DNA of 64,000 nt from NCBI RefSeq assembly GCF_031458175.1, contig NZ_JAVDXX010000001.1, positions 1,364,001-1,428,000 on the forward strand. The letters are read 5' to 3'. A program made the translations under genes and the position numbers. The stretch is from Pseudoglutamicibacter albus (GTDB lineage: Bacteria > Actinomycetota > Actinomycetes > Actinomycetales > Micrococcaceae). The notes below the pieces were generated by a model. It had not been told where the DNA came from, searched no databases, and saw only the letters and a program-made list of their open reading frames with translations. Shown in pieces: positions 1 through 7,786 of the stretch (positions within the stretch are counted from its first letter, which is position 1; the number at the start of each line of letters is the position of its first letter).

Positions 1-2991
1 GAGAAAGCCTACGGCTCTGTAGAGTCACACGATTTTTCCAATACAAACCGCGCTCAGGACTGTTGGCCGGGCGTGGTGGTCTATAACAACAACCAGGCGA
101 CATACGTGTCTGGCCGCACCACTCGGGATATCCCTCACGGGACTGATGAACCTATCATCGGGGCCACCGAGGTTGATGGACAGTTTGCACTGTTGACCTT
201 GGACCGAGAAACCGGCGAAGAACACATCAACTGGCCTGCTTCCGGCGCGCGCCTCCCGGTTAAGCAGCATTCAGGCTCTGGACATCTTCCCGGCGGGTCT
301 GTGCCCGTTCCGGGCGGTCGTCTTATCGACTCAAAGACAGTTATTCGCCCTGATCACCACACCTGGAATAACCGAAACGCGCAGTTCTTCGTAGAAGAAG
401 ACCGCATCTGGATTCTCCAGCACGATCGGACACTCGTTGAAATCGATCCGGAAACCGGTGCCGAAGGCCCTCAATCCATGCCGGAATGGATTCAAGAGCA
501 ATGTAAACGCCACCCCGACCTTATTTTTCAACCGTTCCATTCACAGTTGCGACCTGTCACCGAGGCGACCACCGATTCCCCTTTCTCCACTGCGCAGGGG
601 TATCACCGGCACGCAGTGTTCTACAGCCCTAATTCCCCGGTTTTCGCGCTCATCGTTGACACGGATGGCACTGAGTACCCGATTACAGGCGAAGATGCAC
701 AGCGAGCATCGGGTGTCGTCCGCTTGCCTGATGGGCAACCGCGCATTCTGCTTCGCACAGATTGGGGCTACTCGCTCCTCCACCCTGAGGACGGAGCAAC
801 CACGCGTTATTACGGAGTAGATTTCAACACCGCTCTGTGGTGGCACCATACCCGGCCACGGGACCCTCAGCTCAGTTCGCGGTTGCGCACGATCACCGCA
901 GACCACGTGCGTCCAGCTCTTGAGTACATCGCAGCGAACATAGCGGCAGCTGGAGATTCTAAGCAGCGGAGAAGGCTGTATGCAGAAGTCTCCAACAAGC
1001 TTGGCGTGAACTCCCCAGCCTTGTGCTCGGCGGTTATCCAGCATGCTCATAACGTGCTGGAGTCCTGGCCACAACCAGACGTTGCGGGTCCACTTGACAC
1101 CCTGCCGGACGCACCCACGTTTGAGCAACATCACGCACCGCTTACCTCGCTTCTGAGCCGCTACTGGTTCCGGATCAAGGTCAAAGAAATTTGGGACGAT
1201 ACAGCTAAGCTGGGCCTTCACCAATACCCACTGTCCAAAACGAACACCACTGAGACAAGCGCCAATGAATCGCTTGATTTTGGCGCTAGCGGCACCCACG
1301 TCTGGTCTGAGCTGCTCGGCGCCACGGACGGTCTTCTTGCTCTAGCAGCGCTCCCAGACCGCACTGCCGAGGAGATTCAAGGCTTGAAGGAACTGTGGCT
1401 CGTGATGCGTACAGCCGGTGTAGTGGATGCTACTGACCTGGTCGTGGACGAGATTGAACCGCCCGAAGACGTGGCGGTGGACTACACCTTCAGCTATCCC
1501 TCATCCGTACTCATCAGCGACTACTCTAGAAGGCCCCTGCAGCTTCTGCGCAAAGCCAGCGACGGGCCCGTCGTGATCGATGGGAACACCTGCCCTGAGG
1601 TGAACCGGCGTGAATTTTCGCCTGGCCGTACGGATCTGGAGCCGATCTTTGATGCTTTACTCGAGCGTGTCACAGAAAACGGGCCTGCACCGTGGTCACC
1701 TGAGCCAGGAATCGCGTTCGCCGAAGCTACTGGAATGCCCGTGGCTAACGCACATTTGGTGATGGTGGGCTTCCCCAATTTCAACGCGGACTTTGTCAAT
1801 TTCGTGCCCAAAGAGCTGCGCACAACAATGGGTCTGAAGGTGAATGAGGTTACAGAAGCTCGGGCGAGGCTCAACGAGTTCCAGGGGGACTTCCTGAGTG
1901 TGCTCGCCGCCGGTGTCCCCGAGGATCCCGCGGAACTGTTGGATCAAGGTCTTGATGTTCACGCCATGGCTGCTCGTTGGCCTGGAACAAGAACTGCCCT
2001 GGGTGCAGCGCCCCCTGAGTGTCTTGATCGCATACCAAAACACCTACCGAGCAAGACGGTGGAGTCTGTCCTGGCAGGTGAACATAGTGAAGAAGACTGG
2101 ACAACCGAAGTCGCAGCAGTGCTCTGGCTGGCCCACGAGCTGGACCTATCCGATGCCCGGCGCGCCGCCCTTGCTGGCTACGTTGAGGAGTTGATCCACT
2201 CCCCTAGCGGCCTGGACGATGTCAACGCTGGCAGCATTTTTGATGATGCCGACTTGCAGCGGACCATGGGATTCACCATCGATGACGCTCTGCAGTCCAG
2301 CCGGTTCCGAGTCGAAGCGACCGACTGTACGCTCCGTGACCGTCTGCGCGTAGACCTCACGGGCATCGATGATCCGGAAGACCCAGACCTTCACTTAGCA
2401 CGCCGCTGGTGTACTGAAAACTATGGAGATATGGGGACACTGACAGCTCTCAACCTGACGCTTTCCGGCAGGCTTTCCACCTATGCACAGTGGCTGCGTG
2501 GAAAATACGATGGCGGCGATCCGCATGATCCACTCGCTGTGGTCCCGCAGCTCGTGGCTAAAGCCAGCACCACGCTGGGTGTGAGTGAGGACGCTGCACG
2601 CTACTATCTGCAACTTTTGGCGTGGCCGGATCCGACGGATGCGAATGTGCGCCGCTGGAATAGCTGGCAAAAGGCGGAAATCACCGCGGCGGGCAAGGAA
2701 TTGCTCGCGCTGGATGTCGTTGTTGAAGCGAAACGGTCACGTTCCAGACGCAGTTTCTTCCTCCAAGGTAGTTGGGTTGAAGCCGTTCCACCGCATCTAC
2801 CGTTGGAGAGCTGGAAAGTAGAGCCCTTTGCGATGCGCCTCAACGCTGCCGGTAGCAAGTACGAACCTGGGCTGGGAGTTCCCCTCGCGCCGCTACCAGC
2901 GCCGGAGTGGTTTGCCGCATGTTGGGAGCGTTCCCAAGGCGAAGACGCCCCACGATTTTCGGAGCTGAAAACCACGCGAGGAAAACGCTGA
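1..2991 (+). CDS. Large protein of unknown function, 3' part only
   Basis: The frame is open from base 1, so the start lies outside the window and only the last 996 residues are visible. I recognise no catalytic motif. The first ~250 visible residues are strand-rich with repeated G/D turns (for example 'VEIDPETG', 'LLHPEDGATTRYYG'), which would fit a beta-propeller; the middle is mostly helical. The last ~150 residues (around 'LQLLAWPDPTD' and 'AKRSRSRR') recall very large actinobacterial proteins, often annotated only as 'DNA-binding protein', that sit beside MoxR-type AAA ATPase and vWA genes in proposed conflict systems. That likeness is from memory and is an inference. The gene ends 52 bp before an IS3 remnant and begins a visibly decaying accessory region. 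That it is a real gene is fairly certain from its length and codon use; its role is not. Confidence 0.72.
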   Translation, partial: EKAYGSVESHDFSNTNRAQDCWPGVVVYNNNQATYVSGRTTRDIPHGTDEPIIGATEVDGQFALLTLDRETGEEHINWPASGARLPVKQHSGSGHLPGGSVPVPGGRLIDSKTVIRPDHHTWNNRNAQFFVEEDRIWILQHDRTLVEIDPETGAEGPQSMPEWIQEQCKRHPDLIFQPFHSQLRPVTEATTDSPFSTAQGYHRHAVFYSPNSPVFALIVDTDGTEYPITGEDAQRASGVVRLPDGQPRILLRTDWGYSLLHPEDGATTRYYGVDFNTALWWHHTRPRDPQLSSRLRTITADHVRPALEYIAANIAAAGDSKQRRRLYAEVSNKLGVNSPALCSAVIQHAHNVLESWPQPDVAGPLDTLPDAPTFEQHHAPLTSLLSRYWFRIKVKEIWDDTAKLGLHQYPLSKTNTTETSANESLDFGASGTHVWSELLGATDGLLALAALPDRTAEEIQGLKELWLVMRTAGVVDATDLVVDEIEPPEDVAVDYTFSYPSSVLISDYSRRPLQLLRKASDGPVVIDGNTCPEVNRREFSPGRTDLEPIFDALLERVTENGPAPWSPEPGIAFAEATGMPVANAHLVMVGFPNFNADFVNFVPKELRTTMGLKVNEVTEARARLNEFQGDFLSVLAAGVPEDPAELLDQGLDVHAMAARWPGTRTALGAAPPECLDRIPKHLPSKTVESVLAGEHSEEDWTTEVAAVLWLAHELDLSDARRAALAGYVEELIHSPSGLDDVNAGSIFDDADLQRTMGFTIDDALQSSRFRVEATDCTLRDRLRVDLTGIDDPEDPDLHLARRWCTENYGDMGTLTALNLTLSGRLSTYAQWLRGKYDGGDPHDPLAVVPQLVAKASTTLGVSEDAARYYLQLLAWPDPTDANVRRWNSWQKAEITAAGKELLALDVVVEAKRSRSRRSFFLQGSWVEAVPPHLPLESWKVEPFAMRLNAAGSKYEPGLGVPLAPLPAPEWFAACWERSQGEDAPRFSELKTTRGKR

Positions 2992-3043
2992 ACACCTGTA
3001 GGCGAGCAGCCAGACGCGAACATTGCGGGGTCACACATGAACC

Positions 3044-3355
3044 TGAAGTGTCCCAGGTCTTGTTCGGTTTGAGTAGATGGGAAAGTCTGGAATATGCCAA
3101 AGAAATTTGATCAAGATGCCTAGGATCGCGTGGTCCGCCTTGTTGAGGATCGCTTCTTGACAGAGAACCTTTCTATGCAAAATGCGTGCAAGATTGTGGC
3201 GCCGAAACTGGGTGTTTCATGGCACACCGCCAGGCTGTGGACACAGGCAGCTCGACGCGATAGACGCATTTTGAACGGATGCCGAAAGACTTGGCAGCTG
3301 AAATCGTCAATGGAAACTAAGGCACAAGCCTAGGAACAAAACTCGGGACACTTCA
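3044..3355 (+). mobile_element. 312-bp IS3-derived mini-element with both inverted repeats
   Basis: The left end (3044-3065, TGAAGTGTCCC...) and right end (3334-3355, ...GGGACACTTCA) are imperfect 22-bp inverted repeats with three mismatches, in the TG...CA form typical of IS3 ends. Between them is only a broken orfA. The ends are clearly related to those of the full IS3 element at 4783-6086 (TGAAGCGTCCTGGG...). No orfB is left, so the element is non-autonomous and MITE-like, or an internal deletion derivative. GAAC occurs at 3039-3042 and 3357-3360, one base outside each end, and may be an imperfect target duplication. Confidence 0.8.
3094..3333 (+). pseudogene. IS3-family orfA remnant
   Basis: The frame from ATG 3094 reads MPKKFDQDA and then hits TAG at 3121-3123. 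It continues in the same frame as a helix-turn-helix transposase OrfA ('LSMQNACKIVAPKLGVSW', 'WTQAARRDR'). Near 3280 the homologous reading moves to another frame ('MPKDLAAEI'), so there is also a frameshift. The leucine-zipper part of OrfA and all of OrfB are absent. It cannot make a functional transposase. Confidence 0.75.
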
Positions 3356-3478
3356 AGAACTCATCCTGCCTTAGATTTTCAGTATGCTTGATGAAAGTTC
3401 ATAGCCGGCTGAAACTAGTTCCTCTGCCGCTTTAGAAATAACGCCGAATATGGATAGCTAAACTCGATAGGAGGTGCT
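3356..3478. other. Short non-coding gap
   Basis: About 120 bp between the mini-element and the Abi-like gene. The only recognisable item is a strong Shine-Dalgarno sequence (AGGAGGT, near 3469-3476) just before the GTG at 3479. Confidence 0.5.
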
Positions 3479-4102
3479 GTGGCACCAGCCCACGACACCC
3501 CCATGTCTTACGACGAACATTCCGAGAAAAACAATGACCTCGGGGGTATACCGATGTTTCGCGGCATTGACCTTCCCGAGGCCTATCGCCTTCCATCTTA
3601 TCACGCTCCCGCTGTGAGTCGTGAGACGTTGCAGGAGTGGTTCTCGCCTGCCAGGCTCAGCCGCTACCGGATCGAACCGGTCGACACCTGGTACGTGTGG
3701 AACACCAGGATCTCGAAAGCCTTCTTGGAAGACATCAGCCATATCGAGGTGCTCCTGCGAAATTTCATTGACGTGAGGCTACGCGCTGCTGCTGGCATCA
3801 GATGTTGGTGGGACTCCCCGAAATACCAGATCCGTGGCTTCCGGAATAACGTCCGGAAAGCCAAGAACCGACTGAAGCAAGCAGGGCTGGAAGCAACCCC
3901 TGATCAGATCGTCGCAAGTCTGTCACTCGACAACTGGCGCTTCCTACTCACACAACGTCTGGAAGCTACCGTCTGGAAATCCCTCACCGATCTGCGTAAC
4001 GGGGGCATGCCCCACTACCCTGGCCGTAGTCATAGTGACTTCGAAGCAAACGTAGAACTCATCCGAAAAGTCCGCAACCGCGCTTCACATCAAGAACAGT
4101 AA
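3479..4102 (+). CDS. Abi-like protein with C-terminal HEPN motif, probably 3'-truncated
   Basis: Encodes 207 residues. The body ('LSRYRIEPVDTWYVWNTRISKAFLEDISHIEVLLRN', given here in parts: an all-helical core with conserved E/H near residue 95) resembles the Abi-like families of phage-exclusion proteins. The C terminus carries RNRASH, an R-x4-H motif that is the catalytic signature of HEPN RNases. Family members usually continue for several dozen residues beyond this motif; here the protein ends four residues later ('HQEQ'), and 8 bp beyond the stop the sequence becomes a copy of the ABC-operon leader at 10946. It is therefore probably a 3'-truncated gene. GTG 3479 is preceded by AGGAGGT; ATG 3503 is an alternative start. 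A defence role is inferred from family and setting. Confidence 0.65.
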   Translation: MAPAHDTPMSYDEHSEKNNDLGGIPMFRGIDLPEAYRLPSYHAPAVSRETLQEWFSPARLSRYRIEPVDTWYVWNTRISKAFLEDISHIEVLLRNFIDVRLRAAAGIRCWWDSPKYQIRGFRNNVRKAKNRLKQAGLEATPDQIVASLSLDNWRFLLTQRLEATVWKSLTDLRNGGMPHYPGRSHSDFEANVELIRKVRNRASHQEQ

Positions 4103-4110
4103 CCTGCGTT

Positions 4111-4188
4111 CACCACACCGGCACCGATGACATTTGTCATCCCCTATCCCACAGATTCTCATTTTTCTCATGCGTGCACGCCCTACCG
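4111..4188. repeat. 78-bp imperfect direct repeat, copy A (orphan operator copy)
   Basis: Aligns with 10946-11024 over its whole length, with about a dozen mismatches and one single-base indel in a T run. It contains the perfect palindrome GATGACA-TT-TGTCATC at 4126-4141. Copy B is the leader of the ABC/two-component operon, but copy A has no such operon beside it. The two copies bracket the IS/methyltransferase block, so copy A may mark a recombination boundary or be the remnant of a second operon. Confidence 0.8.
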
Positions 4189-4246
4189 CTTTGAGTCCGG
4201 GGTACAGATAAGCGTGGTCGGGTGCTAGTTCAAAATGGCCGCACGA

Positions 4247-4360
4247 TCAGTGCACGGTTGAACGCTGGTTGAGTTTCCGGTCCACACGCAAGCAACGGCC
4301 GATGACGTCCAGGATTAAATCCACGGAATCGTAATCAACTTCGATGTCGGGTGTAGTCAC
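4247..4360 (-). CDS. Possible 37-codon ORF downstream of the methyltransferase
   Basis: Begins at GTG (4360-4358) with a good Shine-Dalgarno (GGAGG, 7-8 nt upstream), 37 bp after the methyltransferase stop and on the same strand. The product is acidic at the N terminus (TTPDIEVDYDSVDLILDVI) and basic at the end. I recognise no family. It may be a real small gene of the old restriction locus or the 5' stub of a longer gene cut off near copy A of the direct repeat. Confidence 0.3.
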   Translation of the reverse strand: MTTPDIEVDYDSVDLILDVIGRCLRVDRKLNQRSTVH

Positions 4361-4397
4361 CTTGCTACCTCCAGTTGCCTTCGGGCTACACACAGAA

Positions 4398-4782
4398 TCA
4401 TGCTTGATTGGAAGCCTGCTCGTAAAGCTTGAACAAGAGGGCCACGATCTCACTCTCGGGGCAGCCCGGTTCGAGCCCGTAGGCGCGTTCCACGGCAGCG
4501 TCGAGAGCTTCATGCGCCGCTTTGAGGTCGGGGTACAGGAAATCGCTCTTAGGGTCATACAGTTGTGCGATGGTGGCGCCGGAGTACTGTGCGCGGGCAT
4601 CGAGCACTCCCTGCCCGAGCCGAGCAATCTCAGCGCGCTGTTGCTCAGTCACTTCCGGCCACACGAAGTTGTTGTAGACCATACCGATTGAATAGCGGTA
4701 ATCGGACTTCAACCGTCCCGCTACCACTCGCATCCAGGCATTATGAGTACGTGATTGGATGACCCCGAAATGGTAACGAGTT
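4398..4782 (-). pseudogene. Type IIG-like DNA methyltransferase, C-terminal piece
   Basis: The frame runs from the IS3 border (4782) to TGA at 4398-4400, about 127 residues. It begins 'TRYHFGVIQSRTHNAWMR' and continues 'VVAGRLKSDYRYS' and 'VYNNFVWPE', which are hallmark C-terminal strings of the large fused class I adenine methyltransferases (YeeA/MmeI type). The ATG at 4733 is internal to this homology and is not a natural start. About 50-60 residues expected between this piece and the middle piece are absent, so the IS insertion was accompanied by a deletion. The product cannot be made from its original start. Confidence 0.85.
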
Positions 4783-4830
4783 GAAGCGTCCTGGGTTTAG
4801 TTCCTACCTCAGCTAAGGAAGGATTGAACT

Positions 4831-5151
4831 ATGCCTAGAAAGTATTCCCTCGAGTTCAAGGAGAAGGCGGTCCATCAGATCATCGAAATGGTCCGCCTGG
4901 AGTCCTGCTCACTGCAACGCGCCTACACGGAGGTTGGTGAGCTGCTTGGAGTGTCTCACCATACGTTGCGGGCTTGGTACCGTGACAGCGCTTCAGTACG
5001 CGATGACTCTGGCGCGTCTGGCGGCGAAACGATGGAATAAGAGCTCAAGCGTCTGCGCCGCGAAAACCGCGAGCTGAAACGAGCAAACGGGATTCTTAAG
5101 ACTGCTTCGGCTTTTTTCGCAGCGGAACTCGACCGACCCACGACCAAATGA
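4831..5151 (+). pseudogene. IS3 OrfA with an internal nonsense codon
   Basis: OrfA starts at ATG 4831 (MPRKYSLEFKEKAV) with a helix-turn-helix (about residues 18-50). It is stopped by TAA at 5038-5040 after 69 codons. In the same frame after the stop the expected zipper follows ('ELKRLRRENRELKRANGILK') up to TGA 5149-5151. An uninterrupted OrfA would be 106 residues, close to the family's usual ~100. The slippery run (T6 at 5112-5117) needed to make the OrfAB transposase by -1 frameshifting lies downstream of the nonsense codon. Unless the TAA is suppressed, no fusion transposase can form and the copy is probably inactive. Confidence 0.8.
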
Positions 5152-6056
5152 TCTCCTACATCGACGCATACAAGGATCAGTTTGGGGTCGAGGCCATCTG
5201 CCGAGTCCTCAAACAAGCAGATCGTGGATTCATTACTTCACGTGGCTACCGCAAAGCCACCACACGTGTTCCCAGTGCAAGGGCCTTAAGCGACAGCCTT
5301 CTCATCCCAGAGATACAACGTGTGCATGCGGAGAATTTCTCGGTTTACGGTATCCGCAAAATGTGGCACGCGATGAACCGTGAAGGCTTTCATATCGGCC
5401 GCGATAAGACCGCCCGATTAACGAAGCTAGCAGGTGTTTCCGGCCGCAGGCGTGGGCGAACGCCCGTGACAACGATTAGCCCGAAGACACCGGATCATCG
5501 CCCGGACCTAGTGCAGCGAAACTTTCGTGCACAAGCGCCAGGCAGGTTGTGGGTTGCTGACATTACTTACGTTCGCGCCCTGTCGGGATTCGCCTACACC
5601 GCGTTTGTCGTGGATGCCTACAGCCGAAAGATTGTTGGTGTTGCTACACGCTCGACGATGCGTACCGATGCGCTGCCCATGGAGGCCTTGGAGCATGCAT
5701 TAACGACTGCAGGGCGAATCCATGGAAACCGGTTAATTCACCATAGCGATCGGGGCAGCCAGTACGTGTCACTGAAGTATTCCACCGCGCTAGCGGAATC
5801 CGGAATCCGTCCGAGTGTGGGAACAGTCGGCGATTCTTATGACAATGCACTTGCCGAAACAGTCAATGGCCTCTACAAGGCGGAACTGATTCATGCCCAA
5901 GGCCCGTGGACATCGGTCGGAGAAGTCGAACTGGCCACCTTGCGGTGGGTGCATTGGTGGAACACTAAGCGGCTTCACGAAGCTTTGGACTACGCCACCC
6001 CACAGGAAGTCGAAACCGAGTACTATCTCACCCAGCCCACCAACACAGGGCCGTAA
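5148..6056 (+). CDS. IS3-family transposase OrfB (DDE integrase)
   Basis: Encodes 302 residues with an HTH_21-like N-terminal region and a retroviral-integrase core. The catalytic triad is visible: first D in 'WVADITYV', second D in 'HHSDRGSQY', and E in 'NALAETVNGLYKAEL'. The C-terminal 'WWNTKRLHEALDY' is also typical. The ATG overlaps the OrfA stop (ATGA). OrfB is intact, but IS3 elements normally make it as an OrfAB fusion, and OrfA here has a nonsense codon. Confidence 0.93.
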   Translation: MISYIDAYKDQFGVEAICRVLKQADRGFITSRGYRKATTRVPSARALSDSLLIPEIQRVHAENFSVYGIRKMWHAMNREGFHIGRDKTARLTKLAGVSGRRRGRTPVTTISPKTPDHRPDLVQRNFRAQAPGRLWVADITYVRALSGFAYTAFVVDAYSRKIVGVATRSTMRTDALPMEALEHALTTAGRIHGNRLIHHSDRGSQYVSLKYSTALAESGIRPSVGTVGDSYDNALAETVNGLYKAELIHAQGPWTSVGEVELATLRWVHWWNTKRLHEALDYATPQEVETEYYLTQPTNTGP

Positions 6057-6086
6057 AAGAAGCGGAACTAAACCCAGGACGCTTCG

Positions 6087-7141
6087 CGCGAAGATGCCAA
6101 ACGATATTCCCGGACCGCTTGAACTCGTTCCATAGCGCGCGGCATAGCAGTGAGTTCCTCTGGTGTGGCTTCACCTAGCCACATGACCCAACGTTCGATA
6201 CCTTTAATGAACTCTTGGGAACCGAACCATCGGTGGAAGAAACGCTCGGCTTTCGGCTCTGCTGCCAGGAACGCTTTCTTCTCGCCTGCGGTGAAGAGAT
6301 AGTTTCCGTTATCGATCGGTTGCGAACCAATACCCGCCACCGGTACGTCCGAGAGCGGTTTGTTACGGCTCCATACAAAGACATCCGGGGCATCTTTGAG
6401 GTAGGCGTTCAGCTGGTCCGGATGTTCCAGCACGGGCTCCGCATCGACCGTCGAATAGTGGTAGAGACGCGTTGCGCCACCGCGTTTGGAGAAACCCACG
6501 ATGACGACGAACACCGCCGCAGCACCGGAGGATTCGGTCGTCCAACGGAACGTGTCGTGGGCGAAGTCGATACGTACACCCAGGTCATAGATCGGCGACC
6601 ACACATTCGCTACCTGCTCGCCTTGGCAGATCGAATTCGTCGATACGAACGCCGCACGCACAGGATGATCTCCCATGTAGCGGGCAGCAAGCATAAACCA
6701 GGCCGCCACGAAGTCAACGTTTCCCGCGTTGCGGGCTCCCCCGAATACACGGAGCACATCAGCTTTCTGCTCTTTGGACTGATAGCGCGCACCAACAAAC
6801 GGCGGGTTGCCGATGATGCAGCTGCACTCGCACGGGTCGAGCACCTCAGCCCAGTCGATCTGCAACGCATTGCCGTGCACCACGTGCGCCGAGTCTTGTA
6901 GCGGTAGGTCCTCGATCTGGCTATAGACCACCGTCTCGGCCTCAGCATTAGCCTGCAGCTCAGCGATCCACATCGCAGTCTTAGCCACGTTCACTGCGAA
7001 ATCATTAATTTCAATCCCGTGAAACTGCTTCAGGGAAACCTTCAACGGCGAATGCTGTTCAGATAACCCGAGCATCGTTTGATCGTTATGCAGCTCGGAA
7101 AGAATCTTGTTCTCCATCTTCCGCAGCTGAATATAGGTTTC
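6087..7141 (-). pseudogene. Type IIG-like DNA methyltransferase, middle piece
   Basis: About 350 codons read from the junction with the rocD remnant (~7141) to the IS3 border at 6087. The ATG at 7117 is only an internal methionine: homologous residues 'ETYIQLRK' precede it. The piece carries 'FHGIEINDFAVNVAKTAMW' (motif II/III region) and 'IIGNPPFVGARY', which is the amino-methyltransferase motif IV (NPPF), then the target-recognition region. It ends 'VREYRLASS', where the IS3 end begins. Motif I (the DPACGSGNF type), which should lie just upstream, is missing at the 7141/9916 joint. Confidence 0.9.
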
Positions 7142-7664
7142 CGCTCACGAATCCCGGTGTGAACGGACCGAATCCATCCCGCACGTTTTCGTCATCGCTG
7201 AACGACATGATGGTCGTGGTACGGCCGTGGAAGTTGCCGTGCATCACAATGATTTTGGCCTGGTCGGCGGCCACGCCTTTCACCTTGTAGCCCCACTTGC
7301 GGGCGGCTTTGATCGCGGTTTCGTTGGCTTCGGCGCCGGTGTTCATCATTAGCACGCGGTCGAGGCCTGACAGCTTCGTGATCGCCTCGGCGAACTCGCC
7401 AAAGCCGGTGGCGTAGAACGCTCGCGACGTGACGTCGAGCTTGCGCATCTGGGCGCAGGCGATATCGATGAACTTGTCGTTCGAGTGGCCGAAGTTTGCG
7501 GCCGAGTATGCCATGACGGCGTCGAGGTGGCGCTTACCGTCTACATCGGTGACCCAGGCACCCTTGCCTTCAGCGAGCACCACCGGCAGCGGGCCGTAGT
7601 TATTGGTGCCGTGTTCGTTTACGAGTTAAATTTCTGCGGATGCGCGCGAAGACAGTTCAGACAT
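7138..7664 (-). pseudogene. rocD: Ornithine aminotransferase remnant
   Basis: From ATG 7664 the frame reads MSELSSRASAEI and meets TAA at codon 13 (7628-7626). It then continues in frame with 'NEHGTNNYGPLPVVLAEGKGAW', 'MNTGAEANETAIKAARKWGYK' and 'HGNFHGRTTTIMSFSDDENV', which are class III aminotransferase sequences of the ornithine aminotransferase type. Homology ends at 'GPFTPGFVS' (about 7142), where the methyltransferase middle piece begins. The PLP-lysine half of the enzyme is gone. It is doubly inactivated: an early nonsense codon (one base from CAA) and loss of the 3' half. Confidence 0.88.
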
Positions 7665-7717
7665 GCTCCAAGCCTAGTGTCACAAAACAGCCCCAGCAGC
7701 CCACCCGGACCCAAAGC

Positions 7718-7751
7718 GAACGCCCCGCAGCAGCAAAACTGCGGGGCGTTC
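7718..7751 (-). terminator. Hairpin downstream of the dehydrogenase gene
   Basis: A perfect 13-bp inverted repeat (GAACGCCCCGCAG at 7718-7730 and its complement at 7739-7751) with an 8-nt loop, placed 36 bp beyond the dehydrogenase stop. There is no long T run on either side, so this is a terminator-like stem rather than a textbook one. Confidence 0.6.
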
Positions 7752-7786
7752 AGCGTGCGCATCAGGATGCACGCACTTCGTTGGGA

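Larger units (their letters stand above)
4783..6086 (+). mobile_element. IS3-family insertion sequence (1.3 kb)
   Basis: Bounded by near-perfect inverted repeats: left 4784-4805 and right 6064-6085 (GAAGCGTCCTGGG... and its complement). It holds orfA and orfB in the overlapping -1 arrangement of IS3 elements. It interrupts the methyltransferase gene on the opposite strand: the frame breaks at 4782 and resumes at 6087, with roughly 50-60 codons of host sequence missing. I see no target-site duplication, in keeping with an adjacent deletion. The right terminal base is G where TG...CA ends would need A. Confidence 0.92.

Noticed and set aside
3039-3360. GAAC on both sides of the mini-element as a 4-bp target duplication
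   Set aside because: Offset by one base from the TG...CA ends and a 4-mer match is easily chance; mentioned but not claimed.
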